Of a stretch of 64,000 nt of DNA, positions 1-10,033 are shown one piece after another. The stretch covers positions 64,434,952 through 64,498,951 of the forward strand of contig NC_045441.1 in NCBI RefSeq assembly GCF_002776525.5. Reading direction: 5' to 3'. Positions within the stretch are counted from its first letter, which is position 1. Each line of letters opens with the position of its first letter. The position numbers and the translations under genes are program-made. The stretch comes from Piliocolobus tephrosceles. Its lineage: Eukaryota; Chordata; Mammalia; Primates; Cercopithecidae. The notes under the pieces were generated by a model. That model searched no databases, had not been told where the DNA came from, and saw only the letters and a list, made by a program, of their open reading frames with translations.

Positions 1-1063
1 CATAACTTTTAAGGTGAATTTCAGAAAGAAGAATCACCTTGGAAGTCATTTTCCTTGTTGTCCTGGAATCGTTTTGCAGGTGATCTCTGTTAGCAGTGGC
101 ATTCAGGATTCTTGGTAGCAGAGTCTTTGTTGCTCTCATCTACAAGCTACAGTGGCAGGAAGAGACTCCCAAACCAGTTCCAGGAAGCCTGGGTCACCAT
201 GTGTGGCCAGACGTGGACCATCAAGTGATTTGAAGTGTTCTAACTATATGAAGAAACTATTTTAGGTAATCTGGCACCCTTCATTTATTATTGATTTAGC
301 TAGGCAGGCAGTAAAATTGACTGAGTTCCTACCGTAAACCACACACTCTGCCAGGTACTGGGGGATGTGAATAAGACAGTCTCTAAGGAATGACCATTAG
401 GAAGCAAATAGCCTGACTACCCACAGCTTTAAACCTACCTTAATTGTACTTAGTCTGTTTGATAAGACTGGCAATCAAATGGATTATTAAAGATGTTACT
501 CTTACTTCCTTAGAGCCTGAAGTGTTTCAATTGCCTTCATACATAATTCCAAACTATCTTCCTTATCACATTAACTGAGTGCTCTTTGTGGCCTTTATTC
601 TGCTGCTACATTCTTATTAATGATGTTTTCATTACCACCTTCGCACACAAAGCAAATAGCAGAGTAAAGTTCAATAATCATGTTAATTAGAGGCAGTACA
701 TGTCGGAAAGCAGTTCAAAAGAAATCTTTTTCATAAAAAATGCAAAGGTATTGAGAGATTTTAGCAGAGCAAGTTCAAGGCTTCTAAAGTTTTAGAAAAT
801 AATTTTTGTGTCATGAATTCATTTGTAGTTATAACAAAGAAAGAAAATCTGTTTTCACACTTGCCAAGAACTTGGCAATTTTCCATATATTTGGATAGGC
901 GAGATAAATTAGCAGTGAATGCAGGCTCTATCCAATTATTTACCATTTATCTAGTGATCTGAATAATTCAGGAAGAAGTAGAAATGAAGTTGAAGGCCAC
1001 CAGATCACCTACAACTTGTGTAGGTGATGACTGGGTGGCTTTTGTTGGAATGCATATTAAAAG
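1..1063. other. No recognised gene or repeat
   Basis: AT-rich single-copy-looking sequence. An inverted pair, GGCCACCAGATCACCTACA (from 995) against TGTAGGTGATGACTGGGTGGCT (from 1018), is the only local structure noted. Confidence 0.5.
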
Positions 1064-1310
1064 TGGGCAGAGGGATAAGGAAAGAGAGTGAGAGACAGAG
1101 AATAGAACAAAAATGAAGAGAAGGAAGAGAAAGAGAGAAGAAGAAAAAAGGAAAAGAAACGAGGGCTGTAGAGAAGAGACAGAGTGAAGGAAAGAAATGA
1201 AAGAAGATAAGAGAAAGGGTGAGAAGAGAAGGGAAGGGAAGAGAAAGGAAGTGTAATATAGAGAAGCAGGTGCGAAGGAAAGGAAGGAGAGAAATAAAAA
1301 GAAGAGTGGT
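1064..1310 (+). repeat. Polypurine (GA-rich) tract
   Basis: Nearly 250 bp of almost pure A and G on the + strand, with no single repeat unit. A long open frame on the opposite strand in this stretch is a composition artefact. Confidence 0.9.
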
Positions 1311-1689
1311 TAGGAATTATGCTGCCTTTTGATCCTCCTCGTCTTTTGAAAAGAGAATGTTGTTTTTTGGGGCACTGTTTCATTCTCAATTCTGTGTCCC
1401 AGTTAGGCTGACAAATATAATTTGCTGTACTCCTGGCATTAAGGGTAGGCATGCAAACTTTGCCAGTCTAAGCAGAACAATCCCCCCCCGCCGCCCCCTG
1501 CCCAGGTTTTTCAAATTGGAACTAAGGAGAAAGGAGCAGTTTGTTATTTGCAGTGAAGCTGTGTGGCATAAGGCCTAAAATTAATATCATGTATTGCTTT
1601 GACATGTGAAACAGCGAGGACCTCAAATGGCCTAATTGCAACTTCCTCTTCCTGTTCTGCTCTTTTATTCTGTTGCCTATCCCTGAGTA

Positions 1690-2557
1690 GCAGGTTCTGC
1701 TTTCTGTCTGTATGAATTTACCTATTCTGTGCATTTTATATTAGTGTGATTATACAATATATGAGCTTTTATACCCCTTTTGTTTGACAAAATATTTTTG
1801 AGGTTCACATACATTGCCACACGTATCGGTACTTCATTCCTTTTTATGACTGAATAATATTCCATTGTATGAGTATATCAGATTTTGTTGATCTGCTCAT
1901 CAGTTGGTGAACATTTGGGTTGTTTCTACCTTTCACCTATTATTAATAGTGCTGCTAAGTACATTTGTTTACAAGTCTTCATTTAAATACCTATTTTCCA
2001 TTCTTTTGGGTATATATCTAAGAAACTGTTGAGTTGTATGCTAATTTTATGTTTAGCTTTTTGAGGAGTCCCCAAACTCTTTTCTACAGTGATGGCAACA
2101 TTTTACAATCTCGTCAGCAATGTATGAAGGCTCTAACTTCTCAGTTCCTCACCAACACTCATGGGAGTTTCAATCTGCATTTCTCTAGGGACTGATGGCA
2201 TTGAGCATCTTTTCATTTGTTGGCCATTTACAAATCTCCCTTGAAGAAATGTCTATTCAAGACAATTACCCGCTGGGCGCGGTGGCTCATGCCTGTAATC
2301 CCAGCACTTTGGGAGGCCGAGACGGGTGGATCACGAGGTCAGGAGATCGAGACCATCCTGGCAGACAAGGTGAAACCCCGTCTCTACTAAAAAATACAAA
2401 AAGAAAAAAGTATCCGGGCGAGGTGGCGGGCACCTGTAGTCCCAGCTACTGGGGATGCTGAGGCAGGAGAATGGCGTGAACCCTGCAGGCGGAGCTTGCA
2501 GTGAGCCGAGATCGCGCCACTGCACTCCAGCCTGGGCGACAGAGCGAGACTCCGTCT

Positions 2558-2591
<34 letters not shown>

Positions 2592-2760
2592 CAATTACCC
2601 ATTTTTTAGTTGAGTTATCCTTTACTTGTTGAGTTGGAAACGTGCTTTATCTATTCTCAATGGTAGACCCTTATCAGATATGTGATTTGCAAATACTTTC
2701 TTCCAATCTATGGGTTGCTTTACAACCTGATGATTTCATACAGACTGTTTCTACTGTTTC
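1690..2760 (-). mobile_element. Old L1 (L1M/L1PB) 3' part, antisense
   Basis: The + strand reads as the reverse complement of the end of L1 ORF2, for example TTATGACTGAATAATATTCC and TTTGGGTATATATCTAAGAA. The AluY at 2272-2589 interrupts it. No intact frame. Confidence 0.8.
2272..2589 (+). mobile_element. AluY (AluYRa-like features)
   Basis: Full-length Alu with a long poly(A) tail and a 13-bp duplication, AAGACAATTACCC, at 2259-2271 and 2588-2600. GAGACGGGTGGATCACG and GGGCGAGGTGGCGGG are variants I associate with cercopithecid AluY lineages. It is inserted in an antisense L1. Confidence 0.9.
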
Positions 2761-2764
2761 TCTA

Positions 2765-3169
2765 ATTAATGCTAATTCGAATTTCTTCTGTATGTATTGA
2801 GTATTCATTTTTCTATCTTATCCATATAATGAGAGGATTTGTTAATGAGCCAATAAGAATAGGAACGACATGGCCCACCTCCCAGTCACAGCTTCTGGTC
2901 TAAAGGTGGGGACTGAAGTGGACCATAAAACTTGAGTCACAACTCTTGGTCAACCATACAAACTAGACCAGTTAAAATCCTTCCCTAAAATGTTTCCATT
3001 GTCTTATCATTAAGCATGAGTCTTCCAGGTTCATTAGTGCATGAGCCTAGAAGCTGCCATCAGTCATGCATCTTCCAACATAGAAAGCAGACGGACAGTA
3101 GAAGAAAACTAAACTAATGCAGAGAGCAAGAGAAGATCAATTCTAATAGTAGTTGAGTCCTTCGTTCTA
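2765..3169. other. No recognised gene or repeat
   Basis: This is the pre-insertion flank of the provirus. Nothing recognisable. Confidence 0.45.
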
Positions 3170-3174
3170 GTTAG

Positions 3175-3659
3175 TGTTTGGAGGAACCGAGGCAAGATGG
3201 TGCACTTCCGGGTTCTTCTTCACCACCAACTCTTCCCGCGCGCGCGAAAAGGCAGCCGGCGCCCAGGAAGGTGCAGACCAACTGGGCATGCGCCAGGTGA
3301 CGTCAATCTGAAGAGACCAAGATTTACCTGGTCGCACCTGCGGAAGGCCCCTGACACGCCCATGCCCCACCTATTGCCCTCCCACTCCTAGAAAAGCCGC
3401 TCTCCGCCATTGAGCCACGCAGCCTTCTCACAGCCCCAGGGGCCTTCTTGCAGCCCCACTCCTGTCGGGATGTCGGGACTGTGGGAGGTCTGTCCGAGAG
3501 CCCCACCACGGGGGAACTCTGCCGGCCTTCTTTGCCGGAGGCCGACAGACTTCTTCTCCACACCTTAGGTTACTAAAATAAACCAGCAGTTTTGCTCCTA
3601 CACTTGCCTACCCGCTGGTTCTTTTGTGCTGGCTCTGGTGGTCTTAGAAAAACAAGACA
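3175..3659 (+). repeat. 5' LTR of the provirus
   Basis: 485 bp, TG...CA. It is GC- and CpG-rich, with an undecayed alternating CG run at about 3237-3246. Promoter-like motifs are visible: a YY1-like CAAGATGGTG (3193-3202), an ETS site ACTTCCGG (3204-3211), an NRF1-like GGGCATGCGCC (3284-3294) and a perfect CRE TGACGTCA (3298-3305). AATAAA at 3577-3582 is the likely LTR poly(A) signal. No clear TATA box was seen. Confidence 0.93.
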
Positions 3660-3661
3660 GA

Positions 3662-3679
3662 TGGTGCCGAACCCGGGAG
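3662..3679 (+). other. Primer-binding site of the provirus
   Basis: TGGTGCCGAACCCGGGAG starts two bases after the 5' LTR. It has the TGG start that pairs with a tRNA CCA end. I could not assign the tRNA with certainty. Confidence 0.75.
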
Positions 3680-4056
3680 GAGACCCCTCCTCAGGGCCCC
3701 CAGGGTCCGGGGAGCCTCCTCCTCCTCATTCTACGCTGCGGACGGACCAAGACCTGAGACCCGCTTCCCTCACTCTCATGGCCTCTCTGGGGTAAGTGCA
3801 TTTGTCTCCTCTTTACCACCCTCGGCCAAAATCCTGCGCAGGTCCGAGGTCCATTTTGAGCCACCAAGTGGCTTGGAAGCCACCACGTGGCTTCGGAGAG
3901 CCTTGCAGGACGGAGACGTCCGCCTGAAGGTACCCTCCACTTTGGCTTCAAGAGCCTCCAGTCTGTCTCTGCTGGTTCCAAAGGACGCTTTGAAGCCAGG
4001 CAGAGATCCACTTCCATTTCCATTGTGTCCATTGTGTGTCGGTAAAGAGGAAACAA

Positions 4057-4900
4057 ATGGGAAACCCCCAGTCCAAATTTCCAAAGAGCACCCCGTTAGG
4101 GTGCCTCCTAGCCAATTTAAAAACCTTACAGCTTGAACAAGACCTTAGGAGGAAGCGGTTAATTTTCCTTTCCACTGTGGCGTGATCGACCTCAGCAATT
4201 TCTGCCAGCGGCTAGGCAAGTGGTCCGAAATTAATTTACATACAAGGCTTTTGGGCCTTGGGCTCTGGTCCCTATACTCCTCTCCCCACCGCCTCCCTTC
4301 CTGCCCAGACTCCTCCTCCTCCCCCCATCCAGACTCCCCCTTCCTCCTCCTTATCTACTAGTAATCCACTCAGTCCCATGCCTCCTTCGGGGCCCCCAAC
4401 TGGCTGTCTTGAGTCCCCTATCTCTGCCCACACCCTCCTACAGTGTTAGCACCTTTGCGAGAGGTGGTTGGGGCGGAGGGGGTAGTCAGAGTACATGTCC
4501 CTTTTTCATTGGCCGATCTTTCCAAAATTGAGAAGCGTTTAGGTGATTTATCAGCTAATCCTACCATATACATAAAGGAATTTAGACACCTTTGTCAGGC
4601 CTATGACTTAACTTGGCATGACCTTCAGGTTATCCTAACTTCTACCCTAAACTGACTGAGGTTCTAACCCAGTATACCCGGTTAGATCCGGCCTCCCCCA
4701 CAGGGGCCACCATTTTGGCATCTTATTTCATTTCTCAATCAGCTCCTGACATTCGTAAAAAACTTCAAAAGGTAGAGGATGGTCCTCAGACACCAATACA
4801 AGACCTAGTTAAATTAGCCTTTAAGGTCTATAGCTCCAGAGAGGAGACGGCTGAGTTACAGCTCCTAGCAGCGGCTTTCAGGTTTACAGCCCAGTCATAA
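4057..4900 (+). pseudogene. Broken gag (matrix and capsid parts) of the provirus
   Basis: A gag-like start lies at 4057 (Met-Gly, the usual myristoylation context). The matrix part runs to about 4180 and breaks at a TGA at 4183 (frame 1). A matrix-like Lys-Trp-Ser-Glu motif continues in another frame near 4216-4230. A proline-rich linker occupies 4258-4449. The capsid N-terminal-like segment runs at 4443-4655 to a stop, and the capsid continues in a different frame at about 4660-4900. Several frame changes and stops therefore fall within 850 bp, and matrix appears shortened by deletion. It resembles the ERV9/HERV-W-type gag. No intact Gag can be made. Confidence 0.85.
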
Positions 4901-4956
4901 CCCCAGGCCAGAGAGCACATACCCCACAGACTCCAAAGCTACAAAAGGATCCTGCC

Positions 4957-5240
4957 TGCTATAAGTGCGGCAAGGCAGGACACTATGCCAACAGGTGTCC
5001 GCAAGGTCCCCGAGTCCCAACACAGCCTTGCTATAAGTGCAAGGCATCGGGACATTAGGCCAGTGAATGTCCTAACCCTCGTCCACCAGCAACCCCCCTG
5101 CCCTGCTTGCCAGCAGGGAGGAAACTGGAAGTCTGATTGCCCCACCCTGAGAACAGGTGCCGCGCCTCCACGTGACCCTCTTTCCCAGGATCCTGGGAGC
5201 TCCTTCCAGCTCCTACATCTGAACGACGACGACAACTGAA
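4957..5240 (+). pseudogene. Nucleocapsid remnant with degraded zinc knuckles
   Basis: A CX2CX4HX4C zinc knuckle is intact at 4957-4998. A second one, in the same frame at 5029-5070, has a TAG stop at 5056-5058 just after its His. A third, related segment at 5099-5140 lies in another frame and has Asn where the His should be. So there is a stop, a frameshift and a lost ligand within 200 bp. Confidence 0.8.
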
Positions 5241-5279
5241 GGTGCCGAGACTCGGGGACCCCCATCACCCTCGCCAAGC

Positions 5280-5490
5280 CGCGGGTAACTCTCCTGGTAG
5301 CGGGTAAGACAATTACTTTTTTAATCAACAGCGAGGCTACCTATTCTGTTTTGCCGTCCTTCTCTGGACCTAGCCTTCCATCCAATAGCTCTGTAGTAGG
5401 AGTAAGTGGAAAGCCATCCACTCCACGAAAAACTCCAATCCTTAATTGCTGCCTGGCCAACAAGTACTTTGCGCACTCATTCCTCATTCC
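5280..5490 (+). pseudogene. Protease remnant with altered active site
   Basis: The frame through 5321-5400 matches the gammaretroviral aspartic protease around its active site. The catalytic triad position (5327-5335) reads Asn-Ser-Glu, where the family has Asp-Thr/Ser-Gly. A stop follows near 5496. The remnant joins sequence of unknown origin at about 5490-5580, then an env tail, which marks the large internal deletion. Confidence 0.7.
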
Positions 5491-5582
5491 CAGCTAAAAA
5501 GGGCCCCTACGGAAAGCAATCAGTGGAAATCAGTTTGGCTTTCCCCCACTCGCCTCAAACTTACTAAATTTTCTTAACTATC

Positions 5583-5756
5583 TCATACTCCCCAACCTTG
5601 CCGGGACCTTCCTTCTGGGTTTTGCCCATATTCCAACAAATGCTTCCATTCCTCATTCCTATACTAATACTGTGCCTTATTTTATTTTTCATCCGTGCGT
5701 CCAAATACCAACCATGGGCCCCGACCTTAACGACGCCCCTTAACAGCAGGAAGTAG
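5583..5756 (+). pseudogene. Env transmembrane C-terminal remnant
   Basis: An open frame ends at TAG 5754-5756 and contains a strongly hydrophobic stretch (about 5630-5690) followed by a short polar tail. This is the layout of the membrane span and cytoplasmic tail of a gammaretroviral TM subunit, just upstream of the 3' LTR. The surface subunit and most of TM are missing. Assignment rests on position and hydrophobicity. Confidence 0.55.
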
Positions 5757-5807
5757 CCAGACAGACCACGGCGCCCCTTTATCACTATTATCAATAAAAG
5801 GTTGGAC

Positions 5808-6292
5808 TGTTTGGATGAACCGAGGCAAGATGGTGCACTTCCGGGTTCTTCTTCACCACCAACTCTTCCCGCGCGCGCGAAAAGGCAGCCGGTGCCCAGG
5901 AAGGTGCAGACCAACTGGGCATGCGCCAGGTGACGTCAATCTGAAGAGACCAAGATTTACCTGGTCGCACCTGCGGAACGCCCCTGACACGCCCATGCCC
6001 CACCTATTGCCCTCCCACTCCTAGAAAAGCCGCTCTCCGCCATTGAGCCACGCAGCCTTCTCACAGCCCCAGCGGCCTTCTTGCAGCCCCACTCCTGTCG
6101 GGATGTCGGGACTGTGGGAGGTCTGTCCGAGAGCCCCACCACGGGGGAACTCTGCCGGCCTTCTTTGCCGGAGGCCGACAGACTTCTTCTCCACACCTTA
6201 GGTTACTAAAATAAACCAGCAGTTTTGCTCCTACACTTGCCTACCCGCTGGTTCTTTTGTGCTGGCTCTGGTGGTCTTAGAAAAACAAGACA
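5808..6292 (+). repeat. 3' LTR of the provirus
   Basis: 485 bp, colinear with the 5' LTR with four substitutions and no gap. It has the same CRE (5931-5938) and the same poly(A) signal. The bases just upstream (5793-5807) are not a typical long polypurine tract. The duplication GTTAG follows at 6293-6297. Confidence 0.93.
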
Positions 6293-6297
6293 GTTAG

Positions 6298-7594
6298 CTC
6301 CACATCTGTGTTTACTGTAGTTTAGTTATGTAGGTCAATATACTACCCTTTGGGTTTAAGCTGGTTTGCATTAGATTTTTCTACTTTAAATCAAGAGTCT
6401 GACCAAGTCAGTGATCTGGTAGCATTATCTTGTGGAAGTAGCTTGCAATATGATTGAATTTTCAAATTTACATGTCATTTCTTGGGTCTATATTCTGCCC
6501 ATATTGATTCTAATTTTTGTTGTAATACTTGCCCGGAGCTTGCATCTTTTGACCTTTTCTGTCGTATTAAGGTCTAATCGAAAAATGGAAGTTATTTCTG
6601 GTGGAATTTTTTTTCCTCGTTCTCTCTTTTTAAAAATTTTCATTAAAATTGTTGGACTGCTGCCAAAAACTTGAAGAACAGCTGCATTTTGTGAATTAAT
6701 TAAATGTCATAACCCTGTTTTCAGTTTCTATCAGTAACTGGAATGATATAAAAAGGCCATTTATTGAAAAGAATGCGTTGTGTAATTTAATGTATGCTAG
6801 CTGTAGGTGGTCTAAAAATATTTTACTGCATTCCTACTTTTACTCATAAACTTTTAACATACTGTCAGTAAAGTGTGAATACCATTAGACAAAAGGAAGT
6901 CAACTAAGACCTTTACATGGCATTATTTTAAATAATCCTTTCTGCGTTTTCTAAATCAGATTGTATAGTTAGCTAATCCATTTACCTATTGTAATATTAG
7001 GTGGTGAAAAATATCATGCATCCTGTCTTTGCTGTAATGACATACATTCCTCTTCAATTTCCTTTTGTTGACTTTTGTTATAATTTGTATCATAGCTTTA
7101 GTAACTAGCATGTCTCTTGGGGGAAGAAAATCCCTTATTTCCGATCTTTGTCATTTACAAATTAATGGCTCAAAGAATTACATGTGCATTTCCATAATTG
7201 TTTGTCTTGGTGTGGTCCACAATGAAAATTATTTCCGCTATCAAATTATGCTGTTCTCTGACATAATCTCTTGGTATTTTTATGTTTTCTCTAAAAGTTC
7301 AAGAATTGTCTGTCGGAAGTCCTTTGACAAGAAAATTTACCAAGAACATTATTAGATTGGTAAACTTGACAGTTTCTTTGCTAAGAAATTCTAGCTTCCC
7401 CAGCTTAAATTCTTCTTACCCTACAGCTATTTTTTTTATCTTGCCTCATTTTTTCATATATTATTCTTATTTGAACAAAACTCTTTTCATTAACTTAATT
7501 TTGTTACTTAGATATGGATCACACCTAAACTATATAGCTATGGTAGTAATACGTTTATGCTTTGTATTAATTATGGACATTTAAGAAACTTCAT
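6298..7594. other. No recognised gene or repeat
   Basis: AT-rich flank between the provirus and the first 3' Alu. Only short chance open frames. Confidence 0.45.
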
Positions 7595-7858
7595 TGGCTG
7601 GGCTCTTTGGGAGGCTGAGGCGGGCAGACCATGAGGTCAGGAGGTCCAGACCATCCTGGCTAACAAGGTGAAACCCAGTCTCTACTAAAATACAAAAAAT
7701 TAGCCAGGCGTGGTGGCGGGCGCCTGTAGTCCCAGCTACTTGGGAGGCTGAGGCAGGAGATTGGCGTGAACCCGGGAGGCGGAACTTGCAGTGAGCCGAG
7801 GTTGCACCACTCCACTCCAGCCTGGGCAACAGTGTGAGGCTCCATCTCAAAAAAAAAA
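7595..7858 (+). mobile_element. AluY lacking part of the left end
   Basis: The Alu starts GGCTGGG, then jumps directly to CTCTTTGGGAGGCTGAGG. The first promoter region, including most of box A, is deleted (about 30 bp). The rest is normal. Confidence 0.85.
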
Positions 7859-7966
7859 GGAGTGTCTTGCCTCCATTAGCAAGAAGTTTAAAGGGAGAGC
7901 AGTTTTAGGTTCCATACAATCAGGGCCAGAGCTCTAAATCTCTACTATTAATAGTTTTAAATCCCT

Positions 7967-8268
7967 GGCCGGGCGCTGTGGCTCACGCCTGTAATCCCAG
8001 CACTTTGGGAGGCCGAGGCGGGTGGATCACGAGGTCAGGAGATCAAGACCATCCTGGCGAATACAGTGAAACCCCGTCTCTACAAAAAATACAAAAAAAT
8101 TAGCCGGGCGTGGTGGCGGGCGCCTGTAGTCCCAGCTTCTAGGGAGGCTGACGCAGGAGAATGGCGTGAACCCGGGAGGTGGCGGAGCTTGCAGTGAGCC
8201 GAGATTGTGCCACTGCACTCCAGCCTGGGCGACAGAGCGAGACTCCGTCTCCAAAAAAAAAAAAAAAA
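7967..8268 (+). mobile_element. AluY
   Basis: Full-length, with a 15-bp target duplication, ATAGTTTTAAATCCC, at 7951-7965 and 8269-8283. Confidence 0.93.
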
Positions 8269-8439
8269 ATAGTTTTAAATCCCACACTCCTCTAAGTTGG
8301 CTTTCTTTTCAGGTTGCTTTTCCCCATCACGACACAGCCATAACAGTTCCAGGATTCACATACTGACACGTCACTCTTGAGAGAAAATAGAGGGCCTACA
8401 TTCCACGGTCCTCTTCTTAGGAGAGTTTGGGCTGTTAAA

Positions 8440-9235
8440 ACCAAATACCATACACCTGGTGGATTATGAGCAATAAAATTTTATTTCCCACAGTTTTGGA
8501 GGCTGGAAGTCCGAGATCAGGGTACCAACGTGATTGGGTTCTTGTGACAGTCCTCTTGTGGGTTGCAGATGGCCACCTTCTTGTTGGATCCTCACATGGT
8601 GGAGAACAGAGAGAGTGCTCTCATGTTTCTTCTGAGAACCCTGAAAAGTTGAGACAAGTCTCAATTTAGAAAGTTTATTCTGCCAACGTTGAGGATGAGC
8701 CCGTGACGCAGCCTCGGGAAGTCCTGACGGCATGTGCTCACGGTAGTCAGGGCACAGCTTGGTTTCATACATTTAGTGAGACATGAGACATCAATCGATA
8801 TATGTAAGAAGTACATTGGTTTGGTCTGGAAAGGTGGGACAACTTGCAGCAAAGGCAGGAAGTCTCGAAGCCCAGAGGGAGCTTCCAGGTCACAGAGAGG
8901 TGATACACAAATGCCTACATTCTTTTGAGTTTCTGATGAGCCTTTCCAAAGGAAGCAAATCGGATAAGCATCTATCTCAGTGAGCAGAAGAGTGACTTTG
9001 AATAGAATGGGAGGCAGGTTTGCCCTAAGCAGTTGCCCCCTGGAGTTTTCCTTAGTAATTTTGGGGGCCCAAGATATTTTCCTTTCACACTTCTTGTAAG
9101 AGCACTAATCCCATTCATAAAGACTCCACCCTCATGACCTAATTATCTTCCAGAGACCCCACTTCCTAATGCCATTGTGTTAGGAGTTAGGATTTCAACA
9201 TATGCAATTTGGGGGGACACAAATATCCAGCTCAT
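8440..9235 (+). repeat. Old interspersed repeat split by the LTR at 8633-9089
   Basis: The flanks 8440-8632 and 9090-9235 read as one continuous, diverged repeat once the LTR is removed: the ACAGTTTTGGAGGCTGG type start and the GGATTTCAACATATG type end. Family not assigned. Confidence 0.6.
8633..9089 (+). mobile_element. Solo LTR (ERV, family not named) nested in an older repeat
   Basis: A 457-bp segment with TG...CA ends, flanked by CTTC at 8629-8632 and 9090-9093. It interrupts an older repeat whose halves lie at about 8440-8632 and 9090-9235. I recognise it as a common primate LTR-like repeat but cannot give the subfamily. Confidence 0.7.
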
Positions 9236-9410
9236 CCCAACTACCTAGAGCGTGGAGTAATGTGAGCCCACAAAGGTTAGCTGTCTCTCTTCCCACACCC
9301 AGCACAGACCCTGCTTAGTGATCATTACAGTGCCGTTGAGGTGTGTTCACCCCACTCTAAAGGGATGTTTGAAATCAGATGACAGCACTATACTTTAATT
9401 ATTTTTTAAT

Positions 9411-9470
9411 TAATTGAGGCATGGTGTCTCGCGCTTGTGGTCCCAGCTCTTTGGAGGGCTGAGGGTATCC
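9411..9470 (+). repeat. Possible Alu left-end fragment
   Basis: About 55 bp resembles the start of an Alu left arm, but diverged, and stops abruptly. Confidence 0.4.
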
Positions 9471-9586
9471 CCTTCTCATGGATACTCTCCCTACCTTTCT
9501 TAGGCTCAAACTTTTTACAACAATTCTGCCCCTGCGTGAATACCCACACCCGTCTCTCCCTGTGCCTGCTTAACTTGCATTGCTAG

Positions 9587-10028
9587 TGTCAGGCCTCTGA
9601 GCCCAAGCCAAGCCATCACATCCCCTGTGACTTGCACGTATATGCCCAGATGGCCTGAAGTAACTGAAGAATCACAAAAGAATTGCAAATGCCCTGCCCT
9701 GCCTTAACTGATGACATTCCACCACAAAAGAAGTGAAAATGGCCGGTCCTTGCCTTAAGCGATGACATTATCTTGTGCCTGGCTCATCCTGGCTCAAAAA
9801 GCTCCCCCACTGAGCACCTTGTGACTCCCACTCCTGCCCGCCAGAGAACAACCCCCCTTTGACTGTAATTTTGCTTTACCTACCCAAATCCTATAAAATG
9901 GCCCCACACTCATCTCCCTTCGCTGACTCTCTTTTAGGACTCAGTCCGCCTGCACCCAGGTGAAATAAACAGCCATGTTGCTCACACAAAGCCTGTTTGG
10001 TGGTCTCTTCACACGGACGCGTATGACA
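9587..10028 (+). mobile_element. Solo LTR7 (HERV-H)
   Basis: A 442-bp LTR recognised as LTR7 along its whole length, TG...CA. It has a TATA-like CCTATAAAATGG near 9891 and AATAAA near 9965. It is flanked by the 5-bp duplication GCTAG at 9582-9586 and 10029-10033. No internal HERV-H sequence is present, so it is a solo LTR formed by LTR-LTR recombination. LTR7 can act as a pluripotent-cell promoter in primates (knowledge). Activity here is unknown. Confidence 0.95.
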
Positions 10029-10033
10029 GCTAG

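Larger units (their letters stand above)
3175..6292 (+). mobile_element. Short class I (gammaretrovirus-like) endogenous provirus, internally deleted
   Basis: This is a complete LTR-internal-LTR insertion of 3118 bp. Two 485-bp LTRs (3175-3659 and 5808-6292) begin TG and end CA. They are flanked by the 5-bp target duplication GTTAG at 3170-3174 and 6293-6297. The internal part is only 2148 bp: primer-binding site, broken gag, a short protease piece, then a jump to the end of env. Reverse transcriptase, integrase and most of env are absent. The two LTRs differ at four positions only (3183/5816, 3260/5893, 3346/5979, 3440/6073), or 0.8%. The capsid-like segment resembles the ERV9/HERV-W branch of class I, but I could not fix the family name. 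It is probably an Old World monkey lineage-specific insertion. Confidence 0.93.

Noticed and set aside
1057..1452. 131-residue open frame on the - strand
   Set aside because: It translates the polypurine tract into Ser/Phe/Leu repeats. This is a composition artefact.
2195..2602. Open frames on both strands within an Alu
   Set aside because: They are Alu-derived frames. The same applies to frames at 7581-7850, 8027-8287, 37897-38231, 45914-46162 and 50236-50454.
3197..3563. Open frames in the 5' LTR (repeated in the 3' LTR at 5815-6196)
   Set aside because: LTR sequence with high GC content gives chance frames. The duplicate frames follow from LTR identity.
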